Source: a virus
DNA: 29,879 nucleotides
Reading direction: 5' to 3' (one strand)
IMG/VR virus record: IMGVR_UViG_3300009104_000084
Location: 1 to 29,879 of that record
The notes under the pieces are model-generated. The model was not told the DNA's origin, made no database searches, and worked only from the letters and a program-made list of their open reading frames with translations. Shown here one piece after another: positions 8,297 to 16,956 of this stretch. The position numbers were made by a program, and so were the translations under genes. The first letter of the stretch is position 1. Each line of letters starts with the position of its first letter.

Positions 8297-9965
8297 TGAA
8301 AAGAGAATGGAACGGCTATTCTCAGCCATTGGAATGGATATGGAGCGTCATAGCACTCCTATCCCTTCTATGCCTCTATTCACTGCTGGTGTCCAAGAGC
8401 CTCCTTTGCTTCAAGGGATTACCATTCCTGCTCTTTATGCTGCTGCCTATGAGTGCATGGTTTTACGCTCGATTCTTCAGCATTTATCTGTTGAAACATT
8501 CCGAAAGGGATGGGATTGGAAGGCGAAGTTTGTAGTAAGGTGTAAGGGGTGCGAACAGGAATACCAGCAACAGGTCGATGAATGCAAATCATGTGGTGGC
8601 GAGGTGAGGAAGGCAGATCGTGGCCAGATAGAGTATGCCGAAGGAGTATTGAACAACAATAACCGAATGACTCAGACTTTCATAGATATCCTCAGAGAAG
8701 TGGAGATGGATTTGAACATAGTCGATGATGCGTATCTCGTATTGACGAAGGAATACTTCGTTGATCCCGATTCCAAGAAACCGATGTTCTTCAGAATCAG
8801 GGAGGTATCGAGAGCAGACCCTATATTCATGCGTATTATGTCTGATAAGCGGGGAATAAGAGGCGGAACCCAATATACGAGCCTCATAGACCGTTCTTAC
8901 AGAACAAGTGACCCCACGAAGGCTTGCCCGATTTCAGGGATGCCTGTCGTCCCTATCCATTACATCAATCTCGCGGGCGTAGGTAATGGGCAAGTCTATA
9001 CTGAAGGTGAAATTATCCACATTAGTAAGTGGTCGCCATCGAAACTGTATGGGCGTAGTCCTGTCGCTACCATGTGGCGGCAAGTGAATACACTCATCGC
9101 TATGGATAACTATGTCTATTCTGCATATCAGAAGCGCAGAATGCCTCGTGGAGTCATGGTAATCAAATCATCCAATATGGAAACAGTTGAGAGGACAGCG
9201 AGGAACATTCAGGAGCATCTTGAGCGTGACCCTAACTACATCCCGACTATCGGTGTCGAAACCGAGTCTGGTCGAGGTGGGCTTGAGTATGTCCGTATGA
9301 TGGATACGCTTGAGGAACTCCAATATATCCCTATCAAAGACGACATTCGTCAGCGTATATCGGCATTCTATGGTGTATCTAACGTGTTCATGAATGATGT
9401 TTCAGGCGGCGGCTTGAATAATGAGGGTATGCAGATTGTAGTCAGTAATAGGTCGATTTCATACTCTCAATCAGTGTATAACAGGCTTGCATTCCCTCAA
9501 TTACTGGACGCATTCGGCATAACTGAATGGGAAATCACATTGACTCCTCATGAGGAGGAGGATGAAATCATGCAACTACGCCGCGATGAGATGGCTATCC
9601 GCAACATGATGCAGATGAAGCAGTCTGGTTATGAGGCGAAACTGCGCGATCAGATAGACGATAAGTATCTCACATTCGACTTCAGGGAACCAACTGAGGA
9701 AGAAGTGGAGGCGGCGAAGCAAGAGCAGATGGCCGCAGAGGCGGCTAAGGGTGGAGGTGGAGGCGCACCTCCGGCGGCTCCCGTTCAGAAATCTGATGAA
9801 CCATGTCCGACCTGTGGAAAAGAGATTAAACCCCATAATCAATGGCCGTGTGCTTGCTACACAGGATGGCGAGAAACAGCAGATTGCCCGAAATGTAAGA
9901 CTGAGGAAGATGTCGCCACTCTCGATGAGTTTGGCGGTATGTGTGAAGATTGCAGGGGTGAATAG
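8286..9965 (+). CDS. Portal protein with three predicted zinc sites
   Basis: The portal is a ring at one vertex of the head through which DNA enters and leaves. Family support comes from the 559-residue length, the position after the terminase, and the portal-like core: a WSPSKLYGRSP segment around 245-260, a long central helix, ISAFYGVSNVFM around residues 355-365, and a NRSISYSQ helix near 395. A zinc ribbon, CxxC-x10-CxxC (C86, C89, C100, C103), is inserted near the N-terminus. The C-terminus adds eight Cys (C507, C510, C522, C524, C534, C537, C553, C556), enough for two more zinc sites, after a Gly-rich linker. The start is TTG at 8286, chosen because AGGAGGTGAT at 8271-8280 ends five bases before it; it lies inside the end of the previous gene. 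Confidence 0.9.
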   Translation: MAVDEKRMERLFSAIGMDMERHSTPIPSMPLFTAGVQEPPLLQGITIPALYAAAYECMVLRSILQHLSVETFRKGWDWKAKFVVRCKGCEQEYQQQVDECKSCGGEVRKADRGQIEYAEGVLNNNNRMTQTFIDILREVEMDLNIVDDAYLVLTKEYFVDPDSKKPMFFRIREVSRADPIFMRIMSDKRGIRGGTQYTSLIDRSYRTSDPTKACPISGMPVVPIHYINLAGVGNGQVYTEGEIIHISKWSPSKLYGRSPVATMWRQVNTLIAMDNYVYSAYQKRRMPRGVMVIKSSNMETVERTARNIQEHLERDPNYIPTIGVETESGRGGLEYVRMMDTLEELQYIPIKDDIRQRISAFYGVSNVFMNDVSGGGLNNEGMQIVVSNRSISYSQSVYNRLAFPQLLDAFGITEWEITLTPHEEEDEIMQLRRDEMAIRNMMQMKQSGYEAKLRDQIDDKYLTFDFREPTEEEVEAAKQEQMAAEAAKGGGGGAPPAAPVQKSDEPCPTCGKEIKPHNQWPCACYTGWRETADCPKCKTEEDVATLDEFGGMCEDCRGE

Positions 9966-10286
9966 ATGACAGCATTCGACCAAGCGTGGAGTGTGGTGAA
10001 GCGGGGTCTGCTCGATGATATCCACGGAGAGAGCGTAGTGATGTCGGCACTTTCACCCACTCAAGGAACTGAATTGAAGCCCATACGCACCCGTCATAAG
10101 CGTCATCAACGATTCTCACGCACAGGGAGAGGCAGATCTCCAGACCACATCAAGAGGAGAGAGGGCGGCCCTTCGCTTGGGAATACCAAAGGCCGAGTTT
10201 CGGATATAGGAAAACCCAAAGAAACCGCCGCTGAAGCATCTGTGAAAGCGAAACTAAGGAATGCGGGAGTCGAGGGGTCGAGGTAA
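9966..10286 (+). CDS. Small basic protein with AW-x-VVK N-terminus
   Basis: This 106-residue protein begins with FDQAWSVVKRG, close to VDDAWTVVKNP and FEAAWEAVYDVEKG in the 4101 gene product and FNKIWEDIVKG in the 20211 gene product. The rest is strongly basic and poor in hydrophobic residues (HKRHQRFSRTGRGRS, then HIKRREGG), and is probably disordered or nucleic-acid binding. The ATG directly follows the portal stop (TAGATG), so the two are likely translated together. No family is recognised. A peptide recruited to the head by its N-terminus is one idea; nothing confirms it. Confidence 0.7.
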   Translation: MTAFDQAWSVVKRGLLDDIHGESVVMSALSPTQGTELKPIRTRHKRHQRFSRTGRGRSPDHIKRREGGPSLGNTKGRVSDIGKPKETAAEASVKAKLRNAGVEGSR

Positions 10287-10326
10287 AGGCTAATGAACGA
10301 TTGACTTACAGGGGGGAACGATTACA

Positions 10327-10671
10327 ATGAGCGATGGCTTTGATATACTGGTCAAGATGAATCCAATGGCGAGGCGAGCAATTGCTTGTCTTGAGGCCGT
10401 TGAGAAGGCTACCCTGCTGAATAACCGCGATGATATTGAAAAGAATCTGGAGGTTGCGCGAAACGCCATCTCTATGATGTTTGACGATTTAGGGTTGCAT
10501 GACAATTTAGTCAAGGCTGGTAATCAAAGTCCAACAGATTCGCAAACTGGAATCATAATGAAGTATGATAACACCGAGAGCGACATTAACGCCAATGACA
10601 ATGCAATCGCACTCGGAGTAGTTCGCGCCGGACGGACGAGCAATGTATTCCGTCCTCATGAAGTGTATTGA
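10327..10671 (+). CDS. Small helical protein of unknown function
   Basis: This 114-residue protein has a helical N-terminal two-thirds (residues 13-65, with regular Leu/Ala/Ile spacing and charged faces) and a polar tail. A GGGGGGAAC ribosome site at 10311-10319 precedes the ATG. The N-terminal FDILVKMNP is a weak echo of the AW-x-VVK motif of its neighbours but lacks the Trp. No family is recognised. Confidence 0.65.
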   Translation: MSDGFDILVKMNPMARRAIACLEAVEKATLLNNRDDIEKNLEVARNAISMMFDDLGLHDNLVKAGNQSPTDSQTGIIMKYDNTESDINANDNAIALGVVRAGRTSNVFRPHEVY

Positions 10672-10681
10672 GGGTGGTTTA

Positions 10682-11170
10682 GTGTCGTATTCAACAAGAG
10701 GTTCGATTTCTGAGCGAATGAGAGCGTTGCGTGTCGATAATGGCGGCCCCATTCGCAAACAAGCACCTATGGCGGGGCCACCACAACCAAGCCCCGCTCA
10801 ACCAATGCCACCAGATCCGGCTATGGCATCAATGCAACAGCAGATGCCAATGAATACCCCCGGCCCCAATGGTATGCAGGGTGCAGGTATGGCTCCTTTA
10901 CTGGCAATAGCCGGTGAAATCGAAGGAATCATGGATGCATCCATAATGACGATGGCATCAGCAGAAGAATTGCTTTCAGTATCTCGTGACGCGGATGCGG
11001 GCGACCTTGCTATGGCTTCTCAGGCATTGCACAGTTTGGAGGGGACACTCAAGCAGATTAAGCACACCGAGTTGGGGATAGTAGCCGAATTATTCCGTAA
11101 GGTGCAAGCAGGAATAGAAAAGAATCAAGCAGAGGGGCAACTTTCGACGCTAATGGGTGGTGGGGTGTAA
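10682..11170 (+). CDS. Small protein with Pro/Met/Gln-rich linker
   Basis: I prefer the GTG at 10682, preceded by GGGTGG at 10672-10677 and lying just after the previous stop. An ATG at 10643 in the same frame would add 13 residues and overlap the previous gene by 29 bases. The product of about 162 residues has a short basic start, a Pro/Gln/Met-rich linker (about residues 30-70) and a helical C-terminal domain with EIEGIMDASIMTMASAEELL and a second long helix, ending in LMGGGV. No family is recognised. The stop overlaps the next start (TAATG). Confidence 0.65.
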   Translation: MSYSTRGSISERMRALRVDNGGPIRKQAPMAGPPQPSPAQPMPPDPAMASMQQQMPMNTPGPNGMQGAGMAPLLAIAGEIEGIMDASIMTMASAEELLSVSRDADAGDLAMASQALHSLEGTLKQIKHTELGIVAELFRKVQAGIEKNQAEGQLSTLMGGGV

Positions 11171-11490
11171 TGACTGACGATACTCAACAAGCGATGGAAC
11201 TTGTGAAAGAAGTGCTTGCAGAACTCAAAACCGTCAAAGGGCGGGTTGAGCAACTTGAAGCGGAGAACCTCAGATTGACAAAGGCCGTTGAGGATCCACA
11301 GATAATGATGCAAAAGCAGGGCTGGATGAAGTTCGTCACCCCTCATGCTGATGAAACATTCGATCCACTCAACCGCGATGCCGATGTAGGCGGCACAGGG
11401 CCGTTTTCAGGCAGTGGAGATATAATCGCTAAATCACGCTTCGATGAGTTGCAGGAGTGGGAAGATGCTGAAAGGGAGATGAGAGGATGA
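11170..11490 (+). CDS. Coiled-coil small protein
   Basis: Residues 5-42 form a clear coiled coil: a heptad pattern of Leu/Val with charged flanks through ELVKEVLAELKTVKGRVEQL and on through AENLRLTKAV. The rest is polar and acidic with GGTGPFSGSGD. It starts in TAATG overlap with the previous gene and ends in ATGA overlap with the next. A multimerising assembly or scaffold accessory is plausible from its place among head genes; no family is recognised. Confidence 0.7.
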   Translation: MTDDTQQAMELVKEVLAELKTVKGRVEQLEAENLRLTKAVEDPQIMMQKQGWMKFVTPHADETFDPLNRDADVGGTGPFSGSGDIIAKSRFDELQEWEDAEREMRG

Positions 11491-12101
11491 CGATGAAGTT
11501 CTCTGACCCTCTGACGGAAACCCCTGAAGGGAGGCTTCTCGCTATCAGCAGAGGCTTACTGAAGGCTGTTGAGAAGAATACTAATTGTATGCACAAAGCA
11601 GGTAAGACCTGTAAGAACTGCTACAAATCAGACCGAGGAGATGGCCCCAAACCGAAGTTGCCCAGTCCGAAGGGGAATAAGAATAAACTCAAGTCCGATG
11701 CAACAAGCGAGTTCCTAAGAGAACGCGGCATCATTGCGAAGTATGAGCAGGAGCATTCTGTGGATAACCAAGTGCCTCAATTCATGGAGATTTCAGGGCA
11801 AACAGAGATTAGAGCGGCAGGATACACTACCAATCAACGACTCCCCCACATAGGAGAGGGCAACGCTCTCAAACCTATTAGTGAAGTTGCTAAGATGCCC
11901 AAAGTATCCCAAACTGGGTATGATGCAAAGGGTTCTTCGCTTCATATGCACATGAATGATGGAAGCAATGGCGTTCTTGATGATAATCGCGCCCCCATTG
12001 AGGAATCATTGGCTGAATTGAGGGTAATGAAAGCGGGCGGTCAATTAGGCATTGTTGAGGAAATTGCGGGGTTGGTCGAAGAAGTCTATACCCGCCTATG
12101 A
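11487..12101 (+). CDS. Hypothetical protein with Cys/His cluster
   Basis: This 204-residue protein has a C-x-H-x5-C-x2-C cluster near residues 34-46 (CMHKAGKTCKNC) that could bind one zinc ion, followed by a basic, Pro/Lys/Asn-rich stretch. The C-terminus (ESLAELRVMKAGGQLGIVEEI and on) is helical. A second in-frame ATG at 11493 is an alternative start. It overlaps the previous gene by four bases (ATGA). It is one of at least four Cys-cluster proteins in this region. Function unknown. Confidence 0.68.
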   Translation: MTMKFSDPLTETPEGRLLAISRGLLKAVEKNTNCMHKAGKTCKNCYKSDRGDGPKPKLPSPKGNKNKLKSDATSEFLRERGIIAKYEQEHSVDNQVPQFMEISGQTEIRAAGYTTNQRLPHIGEGNALKPISEVAKMPKVSQTGYDAKGSSLHMHMNDGSNGVLDDNRAPIEESLAELRVMKAGGQLGIVEEIAGLVEEVYTRL

Positions 12102-12110
12102 GGTGGGAAT

Positions 12111-15100
12111 ATGGCTGAAGATCTCCCAAGAAACCGCACGGATGTCGTCCTATCATGCATAATTGGGCTTGAACCCCCTGTCGTTAGGTATCTCGATTCG
12201 CTGAATGGCCAGCCATTCACTAAGGCTGACATGGCCGCATTGGCCTCTGCTTCTGGCGTTGCGCCATATTCAATGAGGGACTTGAACGAGCCTATCCCTC
12301 CTTCGGAGATGGTTATCCCTCAAGATTTCCAATCATACCTTGCAGGACATAGCAGGATTTCCACATCATATTCTAACGATTGGCCGATGGCCGATGGGAG
12401 TAATCGCTTTGGCGAGCATCATCCGTTTGGGATGGCTTCTAATTGCTGCCCACTTCTTCATGGAGCGGCTCATGGAGAACCAGAGTATATTCCGCTCCTA
12501 TTCGATTTCATTGGAGAGGCTGCTGAACAGCACCGGGACGCCGAGCGGCAGAATAAGTTGCATCATGATGAGACTTCGCTTTACGGGCAGCCTACCGAAT
12601 CAATGCTCGATCTGTATAAGCGAGGCAGGGAGCAAAGCGGATATGGCGATGACGATGAATGGGAGGCTGCTAAAACCGATGAATTAACTCATAGATTCGG
12701 TTTATTGCCCTATTTGTTTGGTTTGGAATGGAATACAGAGGAGCAAAGGGATGCGTTTTTCGACATCATTGGGACGATGGCCTCATCGGAAAAGGCCGAT
12801 TCTCCCAATGCGAGAAAGGCGATGAATGATATTCAGCGAAAAACAGGCATTACATGGGATAGGGCATTGCGTAGTTGGAGAGATAGATTCACTCCGATGA
12901 AGGCATGGTGGATGCGGCCGAGCGACCAACACGGCCCCACTTCATCAGGAGATAACTCGATTACATCACCATATGTTGAGGGTGAAAAAGGGCATAATCA
13001 CCATTGGTGGGAGCCATTTCAGGCATGGGGTGGTGTCGGCAGAGATAGCGAATCATTGTATTCTTTGTTATCACAATCCTATCCCAAGATATTCAATGAC
13101 GGTTGGTTAGGTCGTTTTCTAACTGACGGGGTTGAGATAGAGGGGCCGCATATGCTCAGTGGTTCTCATTTTCCGGCCACTAATTCTAATTCCGGCTATG
13201 AATCGACCCTTACCAGACCATCGACAAATCTTGACTTTGAACGGCGGCAATCGAACTGGCGGCACGTCGCCAATGGGCATCAAAATCATCCATCGAATCC
13301 CCAAGAAGGTATGATGAATATCCCTGCGGATGCTTTGCAGATGAGTAAATTGGGGCGTAATATCGCATCAATTTCGGAAATGGGGACTCCGCGAAGCGGC
13401 CGTTTGCGCGAGAACCACCCTAATTCACAACAAGAATATCACGATCTTCACAACCGCCACTACTTGAACACTGATGAAGCACTGATGGGGCTTGTCGGAG
13501 AAATGGCCAGTAAGATTGGAAAAGAACATGGAATTGAGCATTTGGTATCGAATGGCACGGACATCAACCAAAACACCGTTGCTGCGGGCAATCGCGCTCA
13601 GTTAGCCGCCGCCGCCAATTATCGTTTGATGCGAAAGAAAGGGATTTCGCCTAAGAGCATCGACATACCGATGGTGAGTGGTAAGGGCGGTCTAACGACG
13701 GAAGCGGGCAAGTTTGGCCCGGTTCATCCCACATCAGAAGCCATAGCCCCCCCTATATTCAATACAGGCAATACCGATGCATGGAGTCATGATATGCCCG
13801 CTACGCTCGCATGGAGGTGGGATAGAGATTTAGATGATGTATCATTCTCAGTCAAAGATGAACCATTCACAATAGCCCAGAGAACACCTCATGCTGGTTT
13901 CCATTCAAAGATAGACCCTTCATTTGCGACTAAGCAAGTGACTAACAAGCAACGGGAAATCAACGCCCTGTCCAATCACCCGTATGGATACTCATCCTTA
14001 TCTTTCGATTTACACAAATCCGATGATGATTATGAGCCAACAGGGGTGTTTGAATCCCTCATTGAACCGGGACATATCCTACGGGATCTTGATGATATTG
14101 ATGGGTTGAAGGGCTTTAGCGGAGAATGGGTGGTTCAAAAGAAGCCCAAAGGAAAGCACGTTCTCGTCAAGAAATCTGGGAAAAGCATTGAACCGATGAG
14201 TCTGCCCAGTAAAGTGAAGAAATCACTCAAAGATAGCATCAAGGGCGATATGATAATCGACGGCTATGTCGATGGAGATGTCCTCACAGTTGTTGATTTA
14301 TTGGTGCATAAGGACACGGATATGCACATGGAACCACTATCAGATAGGGTCGATGTTTTGAGGACATTGTATCAAAGCACAGACAATGTGCATTTTCCAT
14401 CGCCCATTTCATGCGTTAGCACGGACGAAGAAGGGCTAATCAAGACAATAGCCAATTTCGATAGAGATAACCTATTGATTCGTGATGCCCATTCGACATT
14501 CATGAAAGGCAAAGAGGTTCATCCTAAATGGATACTATACGCGCAAGATGATATTAGCAAACAAATCCCACTCCCTCCATTACCCGAACTTAGCATACGA
14601 GGCTCAGAGATCATATTGGAATATCCTTCAATCTATCAACCAGTGGTGGTTAAGACAGAAATGGATGCGATAGGAATGTTTGTTTCGGGATACGAGGGGT
14701 TGCCCCATCTTGTCAAACAGGCACAGACTCAATTCGGGATATGGAGTCCCGTAGCGGCTCTTTTCATGAAAGAAGGTGCTGCCGGAGGTGCTACTGGTGC
14801 ATTTACATCGGGCGATGTAGGGGGTGGTTCAAAGGCACTCCATTCTATTCCGTCTGCCAGAAAGCGACCAGTAAAGCGAAAATCGCTCGACAAAGCCCCA
14901 GAGGTTGTCACGGAAGGAGAAGGCGATGATGACGATATTGTATCCGCTATCATGAGAAGGGCGCGAAAAGCAATCACTGATGATGATAAGGCTTTGACTG
15001 AGGAAGATTTGTTGTCAAGTGTTGATGGTTTGAGGGCTGAACATCTGAAGCGTTTTGCTGGTGAATATGGCCTTGAACAGACTGAAGATGGTCTATGGAC

Positions 15101-15482
15101 AGTTAATGAGGCCATAGATGATGATGTAGTTGAAATGCCGGATGAAATCGAGAAGTTTGCATTTCCGCGTATGAATCGCGCTTCGCCCGATGGAGGAGCG
15201 TGGTCGGGAATGCAAGCAGATATCACAATGCCCACTGGCCCGACGGAGATTACTGATGAGGAGAATACTACTTTTGGCGATCCGCGACAAGGAGAGGAAC
15301 AGGCGGATGCCACTGAATTATTCAAACCAATGCAGATTCGTATTCAAACTGAGGATGGCGATGCCATTCTTGAAGTGAATGAAAATCGTGCAATTGTGCG
15401 CTTTCCGCGTAAAGAGAAAGGGTTTGAGGAAAACGAGAAGGATGTCGAACCCGCTATTCGGGATGATGATGCGTTGTTATGA
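12111..15482 (+). CDS. 1123-residue protein with degenerate ligase-like domain
   Basis: This is the largest complete gene in the window; a good ribosome site (AGGTGG) precedes the ATG. Residues 1 to about 640 match nothing I recognise and are rich in His, Trp and Asn. Residues about 655-840 resemble the nucleotidyltransferase core of ATP-dependent DNA ligases. K678 in KPKG stands at the motif I KxDG lysine. GDMIIDGYVDGDVLTVVDLL (712-731) matches the motif III/IIIa region, and PLSDRVDVLRTLY the helix that follows it. N787-R791 (NLLIR) replaces the motif IV EGxxxK, and W807 precedes a ILYA that replaces the motif V lysines. Most catalytic residues except K678 are therefore lost, so DNA or nucleotide binding is likelier than ligation. 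The C-terminal 250 residues are acidic and linker-like. It lies directly before the prohead protease. Confidence 0.78.
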   Translation: MAEDLPRNRTDVVLSCIIGLEPPVVRYLDSLNGQPFTKADMAALASASGVAPYSMRDLNEPIPPSEMVIPQDFQSYLAGHSRISTSYSNDWPMADGSNRFGEHHPFGMASNCCPLLHGAAHGEPEYIPLLFDFIGEAAEQHRDAERQNKLHHDETSLYGQPTESMLDLYKRGREQSGYGDDDEWEAAKTDELTHRFGLLPYLFGLEWNTEEQRDAFFDIIGTMASSEKADSPNARKAMNDIQRKTGITWDRALRSWRDRFTPMKAWWMRPSDQHGPTSSGDNSITSPYVEGEKGHNHHWWEPFQAWGGVGRDSESLYSLLSQSYPKIFNDGWLGRFLTDGVEIEGPHMLSGSHFPATNSNSGYESTLTRPSTNLDFERRQSNWRHVANGHQNHPSNPQEGMMNIPADALQMSKLGRNIASISEMGTPRSGRLRENHPNSQQEYHDLHNRHYLNTDEALMGLVGEMASKIGKEHGIEHLVSNGTDINQNTVAAGNRAQLAAAANYRLMRKKGISPKSIDIPMVSGKGGLTTEAGKFGPVHPTSEAIAPPIFNTGNTDAWSHDMPATLAWRWDRDLDDVSFSVKDEPFTIAQRTPHAGFHSKIDPSFATKQVTNKQREINALSNHPYGYSSLSFDLHKSDDDYEPTGVFESLIEPGHILRDLDDIDGLKGFSGEWVVQKKPKGKHVLVKKSGKSIEPMSLPSKVKKSLKDSIKGDMIIDGYVDGDVLTVVDLLVHKDTDMHMEPLSDRVDVLRTLYQSTDNVHFPSPISCVSTDEEGLIKTIANFDRDNLLIRDAHSTFMKGKEVHPKWILYAQDDISKQIPLPPLPELSIRGSEIILEYPSIYQPVVVKTEMDAIGMFVSGYEGLPHLVKQAQTQFGIWSPVAALFMKEGAAGGATGAFTSGDVGGGSKALHSIPSARKRPVKRKSLDKAPEVVTEGEGDDDDIVSAIMRRARKAITDDDKALTEEDLLSSVDGLRAEHLKRFAGEYGLEQTEDGLWTVNEAIDDDVVEMPDEIEKFAFPRMNRASPDGGAWSGMQADITMPTGPTEITDEENTTFGDPRQGEEQADATELFKPMQIRIQTEDGDAILEVNENRAIVRFPRKEKGFEENEKDVEPAIRDDDALL

Positions 15483-15503
15483 CTGACAGGGCTATCATGA
15501 GGT

Positions 15504-15518
15504 CATTCATATAGGATT
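15504..15518 (+). promoter_or_regulatory. Possible archaeal TATA-type promoter before protease
   Basis: The 56-base gap before the protease gene contains CATTCATATAGG. Its ATATA core (15509-15513) is about 28 bases before the ATG at 15539. No convincing ribosome site precedes that ATG, which fits a leaderless archaeal transcript. Only one such site is seen and the match is short. Confidence 0.25.
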
Positions 15519-15538
15519 GGACTGAAACGTGCTGTTCA

Positions 15539-16918
15539 ATGGCTACGGCACAGATGCTCCAACCCTCCATTAGTTGGTCTGCTTTCGGTTCTGATTTCAT
15601 CTTGAAGCAGGATGCAGATGGCGATTTGTATGTAGCCGGATACGCAAGCGTGGATATGGTGGATAAGCAGGGAGACAGGATCCCTTCAGCCGCATTGAAA
15701 AAGGCATTCAATAGTTTCATGAATAACAAGGCGTATAGAAACGTGCAACTCGCGCACAGTGGAATACAAGTGGGTGAAGTTGTTGATTCCTATTCAGATT
15801 CACAAGGTCGTGTATGGAAATCCGAAGTGGATGACATGGGCCTATTCGTCGTATGCAAGATACGCAGCGACATTCAGAAAGCACGAGAAGTGCAAAAGCA
15901 GGTGCGCGACGGAGAACTCCGCGCCTTTTCAATTGGCGGACAGGCATTGTTCCGCGTCACAAAAACCACTCCCGAATTAGGAACCCACCGTGAGATCACC
16001 GACCTTGAGTTGCATGAAATCACCCTTTGTAAGAAGGGCATCAACCCAGAGGCGCGATACACAATCCTAAAGATGGACGAAACTGAAGAAGTGAGCAAAA
16101 TGACAGACAGCGAAGCATTGACTGAAATAAGAGATAATCTGGCCGATGTGCTAAAGGCACTCGACAAGAACGAGGAAAAGACTGAGGAGAAGTCCGAGGA
16201 GAAGTCCGAAGAAAAGACTGAGGAGAAGTCCGATACCGAGAAGTCGCACGATGATGGTGCGGTTGCTTACATCGACACTCTTGAGAAGTTCGCACACGAG
16301 CAGGGAGTTAATCTCGATGCTGTTCGCGCACACTTCGGATTGGAGAAGGCATACCTGCAAGAAGGCAGTGGTGGCTACTCGCACCGTGGAATGGGCGACG
16401 AGGTTGGAAGTGGCGAAAGCGCATCCGAGCCTACATACCCATCACTATCGGCTCCCGGTGGCAACAAGTATGTCATCAAGCAACCCGGTGTAGGCAATAT
16501 GGCTTACAACGGGCCAAAGGGCAACAAGAATGTCATCAAGGCCGATGAAATCACACCAGAAGGACTGGAGCGTGGCTACCGTGCATACGCTTCCATCCGC
16601 GATGAGGACGCATTGAAGGCTCTTGTCAAGCAAGACTGGGAGAATCGCTACGACGCTGAGACTGCTCAAGCACTTGAAGTCCAGAAGGCAAACGATTACT
16701 CCGGTCAGATTGCGGCACTAAAGGCTGAATTGGCCAGTGTCAAAACTGAGTCCGCTGAAATCCAGAAGTCTGCATCACCCGCAGTAAGTGACATACGCAT
16801 TCCAAGCCACGACGAGTTCGCCGCAATGGGGACTGGTCTTGATGGATGGAGAGCCACAGAGGAGTTGGCTCGCCGCGCTCTAAGGGGCGACGACCCGGAG
16901 GTCGCAAACCGAGGCTAA
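15539..16918 (+). CDS. Prohead protease fused to scaffold-like C-terminus
   Basis: Residues 1 to about 180 fit the HK97-type prohead protease family (U35): a GYASVDMVDKQGDRI strand region near 34-48, the catalytic His73 in LAHSG, the nucleophile Ser131 in AFSIGG, and the terminal ELHEITLCKKGINPEA signature. This serine protease trims scaffold and capsid proteins inside the prohead. Residues after 188 look like scaffold: a Leu-rich helix, EEKTEEKS repeats, a charged helical stretch, two GNKxVIK copies, and a final coiled coil (IAALKAELASVKTESAEIQ). The gene ends 38 bases before the capsid gene. Codons in the C-terminal part shift to the C/G-ending style of the capsid gene. An in-frame ATG at 16100 (M188) could produce scaffold alone, as lambda does inside its protease gene. 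Confidence 0.88.
   Translation: MATAQMLQPSISWSAFGSDFILKQDADGDLYVAGYASVDMVDKQGDRIPSAALKKAFNSFMNNKAYRNVQLAHSGIQVGEVVDSYSDSQGRVWKSEVDDMGLFVVCKIRSDIQKAREVQKQVRDGELRAFSIGGQALFRVTKTTPELGTHREITDLELHEITLCKKGINPEARYTILKMDETEEVSKMTDSEALTEIRDNLADVLKALDKNEEKTEEKSEEKSEEKTEEKSDTEKSHDDGAVAYIDTLEKFAHEQGVNLDAVRAHFGLEKAYLQEGSGGYSHRGMGDEVGSGESASEPTYPSLSAPGGNKYVIKQPGVGNMAYNGPKGNKNVIKADEITPEGLERGYRAYASIRDEDALKALVKQDWENRYDAETAQALEVQKANDYSGQIAALKAELASVKTESAEIQKSASPAVSDIRIPSHDEFAAMGTGLDGWRATEELARRALRGDDPEVANRG
16172..16236 (+). repeat. Tandem repeats coding EEKTEEKS
   Basis: Imperfect 12-base units (gaggagaagtcc and gaggaaaagact types) repeat about five times and encode a Glu/Lys-rich linker between the protease and the scaffold-like part. 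Confidence 0.8.
16461..16541 (+). repeat. Paired GNKxVIK repeat
   Basis: Two near-identical 21-base copies (ggcaacaagtatgtcatcaag and the same with aat for tat) lie 60 bases apart in the scaffold-like part. They could be protease cleavage sites or capsid-binding peptides. Confidence 0.7.
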
Positions 16919-16956
16919 TCGCTTCGTGGAAATGGAGATAACAGGAGGAAATAGAA

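Noticed and set aside
10295-10323. Direct repeat gaacgatt, two copies 21 bases apart
   Set aside because: Only eight bases long and overlapping a ribosome-site region; expected by chance in this amount of sequence.
14073-14631. Active ATP-dependent DNA ligase
   Set aside because: The motif III Glu, the motif IV acid and lysine, and the motif V lysines are not in place; only a motif I-like lysine is kept, so activity is not claimed.
14729-15325. 198-codon open frame on the - strand
   Set aside because: It lies entirely within the 1123-residue gene, is Ser/Val-rich as expected of an antisense reading, and has no ribosome site or family resemblance.
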